This document shows, in pieces, positions 34,308 to 44,769 of a stretch of DNA of 64,000 nucleotides. Location of the stretch: the NCBI GenBank assembly GCA_015501055.1, contig JADNYV010000038.1, positions 206,966-270,965 of the forward strand, written 5' to 3'. The notes beneath the pieces were generated by a model that worked only from the letters and a program-made list of their open reading frames with translations, searched no databases and was not told the origin of the DNA. A program made the position numbers and the translations under genes. Numbering within the stretch: position 1 is the first letter of the stretch; each line of letters starts with the position of its first letter. This stretch comes from Mucidula mucida. Its lineage: Eukaryota; Basidiomycota; Agaricomycetes; Agaricales; Physalacriaceae.

Positions 34308-36836
34308 TTATTCCGATTCATCCACGAATATATCGGTGTAGTGCACAAGTATTGTATGAATAGCCTATCGGAACACATCAGTATCGAGCATCTGAAAGCC
34401 ATCATTAGAAACAACGTACAGTGTTTTGAATGTTACTGATTTCGCCTGGGCCTCCGTATGGTGAATTGGGGACCTGCATCACCTGGCCAAATAGCGAGGG
34501 TCCGAACACGATTGAGATATTCTGGGCACCCATACTGTTTGTCGACTCATGTTGTATCACCCTATCTTATGACTTAGAACGCATACTCAACTCCGAAATT
34601 TAGACGCACTTATGCAGATGACCCAGCAGATATTTCAGCGTGGCGTAGTTCGGATCCGGAAGGTCATTGACCCGTTCGTGTAGTCGAATATGGCGTAACC
34701 GTTCAATGTCAATTTCTGTCAACAATACCCTTCAGTCAGCTTCACGGCAGAGAAATAGGCGAGCTTACGAGCAGCGTCCATGAATCCCGCCTGGAGAGAA
34801 GCTGTTATAAGCGGATTTGGAAGCTCTCGTAACCACATCTTTATCACGCTTGTGACATTATTGATATCCGACGTCCATTCATTCGAGTCAAGATCAACTG
34901 AATCTAGATCTAAAGCAACACATTTCAGTCCTTGTAAGAAAACAGAATGACTAGGAGAGGAATGACCTTTATCCAGCTTCTGCTTCAGTGTTGCGACTTT
35001 GCTCGTCGTACCGCTGACTCGGTACAAGCCATGAGAATCGATACCGTGCCGCTCAATGGCGTCGCAGCATTTCTTCAATATGAGAGGTACGTCAACGTCA
35101 TCCCGGGTCATTTGTTCGTTCAGGTCGACTCCGAACGTCGGTCGACCTCTATCTGGCGAGGATGTGCCGTTCAAGTTGATAACATGATTACTTGGCTCGA
35201 GGGAGGATCTGGGGTATGTCGTTCCCGATTATATGATGGCAATGGTGGTAAGAAACCTTCGTCAGCGGGACCGTCTCGTCGTGGGCCTTTCGGTGTTGCA
35301 TTGCCGCGAGCATAGGCGTAATTTTGCATGAATGTCTTGAAGTCCCCTCTGTTATCGATAGACTCGATGGAGGCTTTCAGACCACGAGACAGTGTGTTCC
35401 CTGACATGAAGTAAGAACTCCGAATATCACACATTCAATCAACGGACCTTCTTCTCTTGGAGGTACAAGAGTCGATCCATCGCTCAAGACAATGCTTTCA
35501 AACAAAAATGCATACCGAGTAAGGTGGTACTGAGTACCGAGGTCGATTTCGTCGGCGCATTCCTTCAAAGCCTGGACGAGGTGAACGCAGAGTGGCAAGA
35601 GTAATCGATAAACCTACGCGTAGTATTCGCGGTAGCTGAAAGTTATAGTACTCTTGCCTCATGGCCTGAGTGTCAGTGACGGCTTTGCGGAAGGCGTCTG
35701 ATGCTGTCGACATTCGCGTTCGGATGTCATCCTCCTGCCGTTGAATCTGCTTCGGGTAAGCTTGTGGAAGTGTAGAAAGAAAACGAAGCACACATTTCCC
35801 GGATTCTTGCCTTTCAGCAGAAGACCACCTTTAGCTACCGCCTTGCCAATGACCCTCTTACCACCGACACCGCCTTGTCTAGCCTGAACAGAGTTATCTT
35901 TCAAGGATTCGCCCTCCTTCTGAAGAAGAACGCGTTCAAGTTCTTCTGATGTGAGGTCTAGTCGATTTTTGCTCTTTTCAGTGATGCCTTGAGACTCGAT
36001 CAATGCTCGTTCATAGCGAGTGGCAAGATCTTTGGTCTACAATGTGATTAGGTCCACGTTCCAGAGAATGCTATGTGTGCGCACCTGCTTGCGGTTCTTA
36101 TCAACCTCTTTCGAAAGGGTTACGAGCTCCTCGCTCATCTCGTTGAGACGTTGGGCAAATCGGAGTCTGTTCTCTGACATGAGCTCATGTATCCGCATAG
36201 ACGACTGCCATGCCGTGACGAATGTTCTAGAGTCATTATAAGATATTTATGCGGAGGTAAGAAGAAGAGGACGCACCCTGCCTTGCCGTCATTTAAAGAA
36301 TAGACCTCTGCTGTTGAGCGCGAGAGCTTTTGTAAGCTTTTCCCATATTCTTCCTCGATGACCGCCCGTTTTTTTAGAAAAACTGAGGCTTCCTACAACG
36401 CGGTGAGATTAGAGCGCGACATTGAAGAAAACCACACTCGCCCTACATGACACCATGCTCTGTTTGATCCGGTCGAGTAGTAACGGTACGCCGCACTGGT
36501 TTGGATTAGCGCGCGCCACGTAAACTAGAAGGAACGCACATCCATGTCACATAATACCCGTAGCACATTTCGTCAAAGGCGGGCTCGATGAGATTAACGG
36601 TTTCGGACACTGAATCGTGAGACTCGCTTATGACGGTCGATGTGTCCCGCCACTTGGACGATCATTCAGTTCCGAATTGACCGGGCCGGCGGAGAGTGGG
36701 CATGCGACGACGAGGCGGCGTCCTGCAGGTCTAGCGAGCGCATAGGCGGGCGAGTATAAGTAGTCGTCGCGGCAGTTGACTGGAAGTCGGAGTGGTCGGC
36801 GCCGTCCCATGCAGAGGAGTAGCCGTCGTCGGGCAT
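34308..36836 (-). CDS. F-BAR/RhoGAP protein (Rgd1-type Rho GTPase-activating protein)
   Basis: Membrane-bending F-BAR domain fused to a RhoGAP domain; such proteins switch off Rho GTPases at growth sites. Start at 36836 (MPDDGYSSAWDGADHSDFQS). The F-BAR part includes VSETVNLIEPAFDE, MSENRLRFAQRLNEMSEELV, TLSKEVDKNRKQTKDLATRY, a charged coiled coil (LTSEELERVLLQKEGESLKD), then MRQEYYNFQLPRIL and LKECADEIDLGTQYHLTRYA. The RhoGAP domain reads FGVDLNEQMTRDDVDVPLIL, GIDSHGLYRVSGTTSKVATL (with the Arg finger), VIKMWLRELPNPLI and ISIVFGPSLFG. The last exon, AIHTILVHYTDIFVDESE, ends at 34308. More than ten introns. The N-terminal exon near 36665 contains a frame stop that needs an extra intron or indel. 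Confidence 0.88.
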
Positions 36837-37169
36837 TCTAGGCGAGGCAAAGGCTGGCCAGCGGCTCAGCGTCGCAGTATGCTGAAATCGTAATTATCGT
36901 AACTCGCCAAAATGCGCCCTGCCACTCCGGCAGCGTTACCACGTGGCTGTGCTATTCTCATCTTTGCAACTATCTCTGTACCTTTTCTCAAGTTTTTGTC
37001 CCTCCCAGACAGTTCGTCCCACTGAACGACGTGGAAATGCTTGTGCACATGTTCTCCGCGTGTTTTATTATCGTGTCGAGTCATGCACATCGTGGTACAT
37101 AATATAATAACTGCCGTCCCCTGTATCGAATATCGTCTCCTCCTCCCAACAAGTCTCCGCCCACCTACA
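36837..37169. promoter_or_regulatory. Divergent upstream region of RhoGAP (-) and LOG (+) genes
   Basis: 333 bp between opposing start codons. No specific motif recognised. Confidence 0.4.
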
Positions 37170-38121
37170 ATGTCCCCCGAGTCTAAATCATACCCTGTTG
37201 CTGTGTACTGCGGCTCTTTATCTGGAACGCAACCAGCCTATGTCAACGCTGCCATCTGTTCGTAGGAATTCAGAAATGATTATCATTTGACTGATTATCC
37301 CCAGCGCTTGGAACCGCCTTGGCCAAAGCGAACAGACGTCTTGTCTATGGCGGAGGCGTCAATGGAATCATGGGCGCCGTCTCCAAAGCAGTTCTTCAGA
37401 ACGGTGGTCATGTAACTGGGGTTACTCCTACCGCTATCGCTGCTGGTGGAGGCGAAGGCTCTAGTCGCAAAAAGCTCCAGGACCAGAAGGCTTGACTGAT
37501 GATCAAAGGGCCAACGTGAGTCCTCGAGATTAGCCATAGCCTCTCTAAACATGATGCAGATGGAAAGGGTAAGCGTACTTGAGATAATAATATCAAGCTG
37601 GACATATAAATAGATCGTCGTGAAATCCATGCACAACGCAAGGTGGAAATGGCCATACACGCCGGTGGCTTTGTGGGTTTACCAGGTGGTTTTGGTACGC
37701 TAGAGGAGGTGAGTTCCGGTATCCAGATTTTCTATTCGCTTGATGCTAACCGACATAGGTCATGGAAGTCACGACATGGACACAATTAGGCATTCACACA
37801 AAACGCAAGTACTCCCTTCCTCCCGCACTTACCCACAGCTGAGTTTGACTTCTAGCCGTCGTGTTGGTCAACGTTCGAGGGTATTACGAGCCTGTGCGCC
37901 AAATGATCAAGCAGGGAATGCAGGATGGCTTCATCACGGCCATTAACGAACACATAATCACTTTCGTGGATGGGCCGTCATCCATTACAGAGCACGATGA
38001 CTTTGATTGGGGCCTTGCTACTCTAGAAGCTTTAGACGCGTGGAAATGGGAGGGCGGTAAACCTTTATTCAACTGGTCGCAGCCTGGCGCATCAGAGGGT
38101 GAAAAGCTTAAGGCCACTTGA
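37170..38121 (+). CDS. LOG-family nucleoside 5'-monophosphate phosphoribohydrolase
   Basis: LOG proteins cleave the ribose phosphate from cytokinin or other nucleotides. Start at 37170 (MSPESKSYPVAVYCGSLSGT). Exons give ALAKANRRLVYGGGVNGIMG, AVSKAVLQNGGHVTGVTP, MHNAKVEMAIHAGGFVGLPG, PGGFGTLEEVMEVTTWTQLG, VVLVNVRGYYEPVRQMIKQG and an end at GEKLKAT, stop at 38121. Both signatures, GGGxxGxMG and PGGxGTxxE (with the catalytic Arg/Glu neighbourhood), are present. Introns: near 37258-37303, between 37460 and 37617, and at about 37709-37758 and 37810-37857. About 230 residues, normal. The join around 37480-37620 was not resolved. Confidence 0.9.
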
Positions 38122-38497
38122 CTATAGCTTGTACCCATTTTCTAGAGTGATGCGCAATAGAGACATGAGCTCGAGTTTTGTTTTGGGAGGCCGATCGCCT
38201 TACTTAGGGCCTAGCGCGCCGCCGACGCTTGCCTAATTCAGATGTCACCGCCAAGTCTTCTTTGGTTGGCGGGTTGCCGTGATAGCGACAAGCCGACAGG
38301 AGGAACGAGAGCCACATTATAAGAGGATAAGATAAGCCTTAGGTGGCGGCGTGAGCAAGACAAGCATGGCATAAATAGTATGTCATGACAGCTAGCTGGC
38401 TTAGCCACGCGACACAGATACTTTGGGGGCTTGGAATAGTCTTCCCCACAGTCTCTCTTGTCTCCCGCTGCCATTCTCCTCATTATTTCTGCGCTAT
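38122..38497. other. Intergenic boundary between gene-rich and transposon-rich DNA
   Basis: Last unique stretch before the transposon block. No gene supported. Confidence 0.5.
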
Positions 38498-38546
38498 TTC
38501 CCGCCCTCCATTGTAACTGCACCCATATAGTGTTGATGGCCTGTTC
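38498..38546 (+). repeat. 49-bp flank sequence, copy 1 (second copy at 45301-45350)
   Basis: TTCCCGCCCTCCATTGTAAC and the following bases occur again, same orientation, at 45301-45350. The copies differ by a T/G at 38533 and one missing C at the end. Both are followed directly by a minus-strand LTR beginning TGTTAGCGAC. Confidence 0.85.
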
Positions 38547-38706
38547 TGTTAGCGACTGACTATAGCCACGAGACTAAACCAGGTACCACAGCAAGAACTA
38601 AGGAAGAAAGTGTTTGTGTTCGTAGAACTAGGCTAGGCCAGGTGTATAAACGAGATCGGAACTAAAGTACAATGATACTACACTACTGCTTATATACTAG
38701 TAAGCC
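38547..38706 (-). repeat. LTR fragment (minus strand, last 160 bp of the LTR)
   Basis: Reverse complement of the 3' part of the family LTR. It starts at the LTR end (TGTTAGCGAC) and stops at TAAGCC, where the plus-strand LTR of element A begins. Its AGAACTAAGGAAGAAAG segment matches the 5' LTR of element A, not the LTR variant of element B. Confidence 0.85.
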
Positions 38707-39483
38707 TGTTATGAATTGCCATATTTTCACACTTTCACATCTTATCATATCTTATCGGGGGCCTTGTCTTATCAACCAACGGACTGTTTCATCATCTGTT
38801 TCGTCACCGATCACACTCCTGTTCATTACCAAAGCCGTACTCATGTCGGACACACACCTAACACATGGATGACATCATACATGCCGATACCTCATGGATT
38901 CCCCATTGTATACACACCACCGACACTCGTAGCACACATGGTCGTTTCAGTATTACTGTAGTGTTTCGACCGCAAATTCACATAACGGGTCACGGGGGTC
39001 TTTGAAGTGAAGCTATATATACATCATAACGGGTCACGGACCACTTTGGTCAGGCACGAGCCTCCAAATAAGGAAATTTCAGGTCCCGCTATAAGCGGAA
39101 CTGTCCAAAAAAGGCAATTTAAGGGTCTGTGAAGCTGTTCGCTGTAACTTCAGACCATAATGGGTCACAGGCTGTGAAGTTACGGTCGAAACGCTACAGT
39201 ATTACTTACATGCAGTTACCACTCGTATTCAATGGTTTTACGGACTAGTAGCATACAACACTGGGTCAAGGGCGTGGAGGTATCCCTAGCGGAAACACAT
39301 ATGGACAAGGAGTCCCAAACACAGGCTTACTAGTATATAAGCAGTAGTGTAGTATCATTGTACTTTAGTTCCGATCTCGTTTATACACCTGGCCTAGCCT
39401 AGTCTTACAAACGCAAATGTTTTCTTCCTTAGTTCTTGCTGTGGTACCTGGTTTAGTCTCGTGGCTATAGTCAGTCGCTAACA
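38707..39483 (+). repeat. 5' LTR of element A, interrupted by a MITE
   Basis: Begins TGTTATGAAT and ends CGCTAACA. Without the 244-bp MITE and 2-bp duplication it is about 531 bp. A TATA box (TATATAAG, near 39333) lies about 32 bp before TAGTTCCGATCT (about 39368), the likely transcript start. Confidence 0.9.
38956..39199. mobile_element. 244-bp MITE with TA target duplication
   Basis: Ends are inverted repeats: CTGTAGTGTTTCGACCG (38956-38972) and the complement CGGTCGAAACGCTACAG (39183-39199), 16 of 17 matching, with weaker similarity to about 27 bp. It is flanked by TA on both sides (38954-38955, 39200-39201). Removing element plus one TA restores the exact sequence of uninterrupted LTRs. 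TA duplication and size fit a Tc1/mariner-type non-autonomous element. Inside, an ATAACGGGTCACGG-like word occurs three times (about 38982, 39029 and 39158). No coding capacity. Confidence 0.9.
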
Positions 39484-40074
39484 GAAGATCGTAATTATTT
39501 TCTACCACCTATTACACATCCCTGATTGTTGATCAGCACTTCGCTGTTTGATCATCGCACATTCCCCCATCCCTTTCCTGTTTACAGATCAACGGATCCC
39601 TAATTCCAGTGTACATACATGTGTATTGGTCCCAGTAGCGCCGGCTAACAGTTAGAGATCACTGCCTCGGGTGCTGGAAGTAGCCGCTCTCACAAGAACG
39701 AACTTTTGGCAGTTGCACTTCAGTGGGCGCTGTTTACGGGTCAAACCCCGTTCCCAGGAAAACTTCGGCTTACCTCACACCAGAGGGACGTCGGCTGGGC
39801 AATTGCGAACTTGTGACGAGCTCTTGGGCTCCGTAGACACGTAGTCAGTAGTCGGTAAAATAGTGTAGACAGTTACGATACCTACCTACTTTACTTACAT
39901 TACGATACACACCATCATTCCCCAACCTACCAAGTCCTGGATTCTATCTCAGATCTAGGCGACTCCTCCCTATTCATCCAAACCTCTATTCCCTCACCCG
40001 TTTCATCAAGATCCGCATCTCCCATATCCCCACTTTCACCCTTTCACTCTCTGATCCTATCACCTCGATTCATC
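39484..40074 (+). other. Untranslated leader of element A
   Basis: About 590 bp between LTR and gag, conserved in elements C and D. The primer site next to the LTR reads AGATCGTAATTA (39486-39497), two mismatches from the intact AGATCGGAACTA. A hairpin ACGGGTCAAACCCCGT lies near 39736-39751. Confidence 0.75.
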
Positions 40075-41004
40075 ATGTCCAACGAAGCACCCGAAACCGC
40101 TCCTCACACACCCGCTCATCATGCCGATGTCGAAATCAAAGGCCGATCCCTTGTCAACAAGCCTTATGACTATGACGGGGATAAGTCCAAGTACAAGAGC
40201 TGGTGGCGATCGATGTTCACATATATCCGCGACAAGAAGAACAACCTCACATCTGACTCCGAAAGGATCGATGTTGTTCTTTCCTATATCCGAGGAGATC
40301 ACGTAGATGCATGGGTCCAGAACTACTCGGACCAGAACTTTGACGAGGAAGAAGAGGAATGGACAGTCTCTTGGACGGAGTTCAAAGAAGACCTGAAGGA
40401 GCGATTTGTGGATTCCAACCTCGCGCGAGATGCGCAAGACCAGATCGAGCGGTTGCGCCAGGGGCAAGACACCGCTCAAGACTTCTTCCAGAAGTTCGAG
40501 GTCCTGCTCACTCAGGCAGGATACTCAAAGGATGACGCATTCGTCGTACGACTTCTCGAGACCAATGTCAACGAGAAGATCATCGACCAGATCTATGGCA
40601 GCCGAGACGGGTTGCCAGAGAAGTACAAGGATTGGAAGGCACAGATCCTTCAGATTGATCAGCTATGGAGAAGGCGGGCGGCGAGCAAGAGGTCCGGCAT
40701 GCAGTCCCGGCCTCAAGCTCCGCAGGTGGCTACATCGAGAGCTAATCCTACGAACCCACCTCCAACGCCGATCACACGACGAGATGCTACCGGTGTTACC
40801 TATGGAGGAGCCGGCAGGCCGATGGACATCAACAACGCACGTCGAAGAGGACTTTGCTTCAGCTGTGGCGAACACGGCCACGTCAGCAGGTTCTGTCCGA
40901 AGAAAGGTCGACCCCAGACGATTCGGGGTTTATGGACCGAGATGAATGACGAGGAGAAGAAGAAGCTGGCCGAAGAGTTGGGTTTTGCGAAGCTCCCGCA
41001 GTAG
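40075..41004 (+). CDS. gag: Gag of element A
   Basis: 309-codon capsid/nucleocapsid precursor of the retrotransposon. The middle carries the Ty3-type capsid region (WWRSMFTYIRDKKNNLTSDS, WTEFKEDLKERFVDSNLARD, GYSKDDAFVVRLLETNVNEK). The C terminus has a CCHC zinc knuckle (CFSCGEHGHVSRFC) for RNA binding. The frame is open from MSNEAPE to the stop at 41002-41004. A GGGTTTT heptamer at 40980-40986 just before the stop would allow entry into pol. Confidence 0.95.
   Translation: MSNEAPETAPHTPAHHADVEIKGRSLVNKPYDYDGDKSKYKSWWRSMFTYIRDKKNNLTSDSERIDVVLSYIRGDHVDAWVQNYSDQNFDEEEEEWTVSWTEFKEDLKERFVDSNLARDAQDQIERLRQGQDTAQDFFQKFEVLLTQAGYSKDDAFVVRLLETNVNEKIIDQIYGSRDGLPEKYKDWKAQILQIDQLWRRRAASKRSGMQSRPQAPQVATSRANPTNPPPTPITRRDATGVTYGGAGRPMDINNARRRGLCFSCGEHGHVSRFCPKKGRPQTIRGLWTEMNDEEKKKLAEELGFAKLPQ
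40980..40986 (+). promoter_or_regulatory. Candidate -1 frameshift site of element A
   Basis: In the gag frame the bases read TTG GGT TTT GCG, so G GGT TTT is a canonical X XXY YYZ slippery heptamer, 15 nt before the gag stop. A -1 shift continues as GGG TTT TGC GAA GCT and enters the pol frame, which is open from here through protease. The same heptamer is at 49996-50002 (C) and 59320-59326 (D). Confidence 0.65.
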
Positions 41005-44000
41005 ACGCAGTCCTGCCGGAGCAGTCATCAAGGAAAGGGTCGTCAGATGCAGAATCTATTTACAGTACGGGTACTAAAACATCTAAAATATCATCGACGA
41101 CTTTACCACCAAAACCTGCGAAAGAAAGATTTGAGCCAAATACGCCCGAGTGGATCGCACAACGGCTAAGAGAGGATGACGTGTCGAGAGCAGTGGGAAT
41201 TTTGAGAGCATGGATGCCGGAGCGGAGAGAGAGAGAAGCGACGGAGGAGAAGGTGATGGCGATCAGAGTGTTGACAAAGGAAGCCGCGGTGGAAGTTGTG
41301 ACGGAGTTGAAAAAGTCGAGGAAGTACATCCGGGGAACAAAGGGGCAGGACATGAAACTCCGAGTAACCATAGAGAGCGTACACACAGGCTCTGAATGGG
41401 AAACGAGTGCCCTTCTTGACAGTGGAGCAACGGGTTCTTGTGTCAATAAAGAATTCGTTGAGAAGAACGGACTCCCAATCAAGGAGTTACCGGTCAAGCT
41501 CCCTGTCTACAATGCGGATGGAACCCTAAATGAGGGAGGAGCAATCAAAGGTTTTGTGGAGGTCCGGATGAAGATTGGTGATCACGCCAAAAAGATCAAG
41601 TTGGCCATCACCAATCTTGGCAAAACAAGTATCTTTTTGGGGCTAGATTGGCTACGATATCACAACCCCACGATCAACTGGACGGAATCCACGTTGACTT
41701 TTGATTGATGCCCAGACCGCTGCGGCTATCTACCCGAGTATGACTTACCAGAAGATGAAGGAGAAGATGTAGAAGAGAAACTGGAGGAGGGAGAACAGTT
41801 GTTTTGGATGGACTGGGACAACTATCGCAAAAGTGGTGAAAAGCTGAGATCACAACAGCCTTCATCCGCTGCTGCACCTTACATCGAGGAATTTTCCGAT
41901 GTATTCAGCAAGGCGGACTTTGACAAGTTACCGGAGCGAAGACCCTGGGATCACGCGATAGAACTTACGCCTGGTTCCAAACCGGTTGACTGCAAGGTTT
42001 ATCCCCTTAGTCCATCCAAGCAGAAGGCGTTAGATGAGTTCCTGGAAGAAAACATACGGACGGGACGTATACGGCCATCAATTTCACCTATGGCATCACC
42101 CTTCTTCTTTGTCAAAAAGAAGGACGGAAGCCTTCGGCCAGTACAGGATTATTGGAAGTTGAACAACATGACAATCAAAAACCGATATCCCTTGCCGTTG
42201 ATCCAGGAGCTTATCGACAAGTTGAAGGGAGCGACATGGTTTACAAAGATGGATGTCCGATGGGGTTATTAGACAATATACTTATCTTTACGAACACGTT
42301 GGAAGAACACAGGCACATTGTACGACAAGTACTAGAGATACTACGAGTAAATAAGTTGTATTTAAAGCCTGAGAAATGTAGTTTCAAAGCACACAAAGTA
42401 GACTACTTAGGGGTGATTGTTGGAGGAGGAGAAGTGAAGATGGATCCGGCAAAAGTGGCCGTAGTGAAGGAATGGAAGGAGCCGACGAAGAAGAAGGAAG
42501 TACAGTCATTCCTGGGCTTCTGCAACTTTTACCGACATTTCATCCGGGGATTTGCGGGAGTAGCGAAGCCATTGACATCGCTAACCGGGAAGGGTGAGTG
42601 GGTTTGGGGCATGAAGCAGCACAAGGCGTTTGAGCAGTTGAAACGGAGGATGACGGAAGAACCCGTTCTGATTGTACCACGCGACAACGGCAAGTTTTAA
42701 GTCGAGGCGGACTCCTCAAACTATGCGAACGGGGCAGTTCTTTCCCAGTTTGTTGACAGAAAATGGGGACCAGTAACTTTTCGGTCTCGCGCGCTGAACA
42801 AAGTGGAGCGCAATTATGAGATCTACGACAAAGAGATGATGGCTATTATGGACTCGATCAATGACTGGCAGCAATATCTCCTTGGCGCTAAGGAGACAGT
42901 GGAGGTTTTCACCGATCATCAAAACCTTCAGTACTTCAGGAAGCCGCAGAAGTTGAACCGGAGGCAGGCATGATGGGTTACGGAGTTGGCGGAATATAAC
43001 ATACAGATGATTCATAAGCCAGGCAGGACAATGGGAAAAGCTGATGCCTTGTCAAGGATGACAGGCCTTGAGAAGGGGGAAAAAGATAACAAAAATGTTG
43101 TTTTGCTCAAGCCAGAGTTTTTTATTTCACAAATTCAATTTTCTTTACATACAGTAGATACACCGGAGGACAAATTACTTAATAAAATCAAACAAAGAAA
43201 AGGAAACAAAGACAGATACATACAAAAAGCATTAGAAAACAAAGAAAAAGGATGGGAAGAGAAGGAAAATGGACTTATTATGTGGAAAGATCGTATTTAC
43301 ATACTGAAGGACAAGGAATTGCGGGGAAGAGTTATTGGAATGCATCATAATGCACAGCTTGCAGGGCATCCGGGATAATACAAGACCCTCGAATTGATCA
43401 CACGCACCTATTGGTGGCCAGGAATCAGCCGAGATGTCCGTGAATACATGGAAGGGTGTCAAAAATGCAAAGTTACAAAGTCACATCGCACAAAGCCGAC
43501 TGCACCCCTCCATCCTATAGATGTACCAAGCAAACCATGGGAGAAAGTTGGGACGGACATAATTGGCGAGTTGCCGGAGTCGGGAGGATACAATGTGATC
43601 AGCACGTTTGTGGATCATTTCACAAAACGGTTACGCATCATACCAACACACACTACCCTAATGTCAGAAGGCATGGCTTGTATTTACCGTGATTGCATCT
43701 TTTCTATACATGGATTACCGTGGCAGATGATACATGATTGAGGGCCACAATATCACTCATGCTTCATGAAGGAGTTGTACCGGTTGCTGGGCATTCAAGG
43801 AAATTTCACAACGGCGTATCATCCACAGGCAAATGGGCAAACGGAACGGTTGAACCAAGAGATAGAACATTTCTTACGGTTATTTGTCAACTACCATCAG
43901 AACGACTGGCACAAATGGCTACCGTCTGCTGAATTCGTTTACAATGATCAGGTACACTTGGCGACCAAAGTCACTCCATTCTTCGCAGACATGGGCAGAC

Positions 44001-44758
44001 ACCCCTACAAAGGCACCACTCCAAAAACGGCATCGAGAAATGAAACTGCGCAGGAGTTTGCCGACGGCATGAGGAAAACATGGGACGAAGTGGGGTCGGC
44101 ATTGAAGATGGCAAAAGAGGACATGAAACGGTTTTATGACAAGAAGCGAACAGAGGCAGTAGAGTACAAGGAAGGCGACAAAGTATGGCTGGAAGGGACG
44201 AATCTCAGCACGGACCGACCAATGAAGAAGCTGGATGACAAACAATTCGGGCCGTTCAAAGTGATCAAGAAAGTCGGAACGAGTTCTTACAAGATCCAGA
44301 TTCCTCACACGTGGAAAAGCATCCATCCCGTGTTCAATGAGGCCCTGTTGACGCCTTACCACAAGCCCCAATTTCCGACGCAACCCCGAGACACGCGTCC
44401 ACCACCTGTGCTGGAAGGAGCTGAACCGGAATGGGAGGTTGAGAAAGTGGTTAATGCCCGGAAGTACCACGGGGGTTTTCAATACAAGGTTCACTGGAAG
44501 GGTTATGGCACACATGAGCAGACATGAGAACTGGCATGCAATCTCAAAAATGCCGACAAAGCTATCAGCGATTTTCACCAACAATATCCAAACAAGCCGA
44601 AGCCATCCGCGCTTGCTCGTATTGAAGTTCCCATGTCGCAGTTCCCATCACATTTATTCCGACCCATGCCACCGCCTGACACTGAACCCCTTGACGTCAC
44701 GCTACCCTCTGCGGCCCTCATGAAGTGACTCTGGCGCAGAATGGAACTTGCGCCTTAA
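40980..44758 (+). pseudogene. pol: Pol of element A, inactivated
   Basis: Order protease, RT, RNase H, integrase, chromodomain. Protease: [13 protein letters not shown] (about 41410-41450) and [59 protein letters not shown] at about 42250, after which a deletion of about 170 bp removes the YLDD active site. RNase [27 protein letters not shown]. Integrase: [16 protein letters not shown], then the DDE core. Chromodomain: [32 protein letters not shown]. Stop codons sit at 41706, 42272 (at the deletion), 42698, 42972, 43377, 43739 and 44525; most match CGA to TGA or TAA changes. Confidence 0.92.
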
Positions 44759-44769
44759 GGAGGGGGTGA

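Noticed and set aside
39640..39660. TGGTCCCAGTAGCGCC in the element leader as a tRNA-type primer site
   Set aside because: It lies about 150 bp after the LTR, too far for a primer site, and the adjacent 12-nt self-complementary site explains priming better.
39736..39751. ACGGGTCAAACCCCGT hairpin as the T-arm of a tRNA gene
   Set aside because: No matching anticodon or acceptor stems around it; it is repeated in each element leader and belongs to the transposon.
43919..44584. Long minus-strand open frames within integrase/chromodomain regions (also near 46067 and 62424)
   Set aside because: They are antisense shadows of pol that recur in every copy; no independent motifs.
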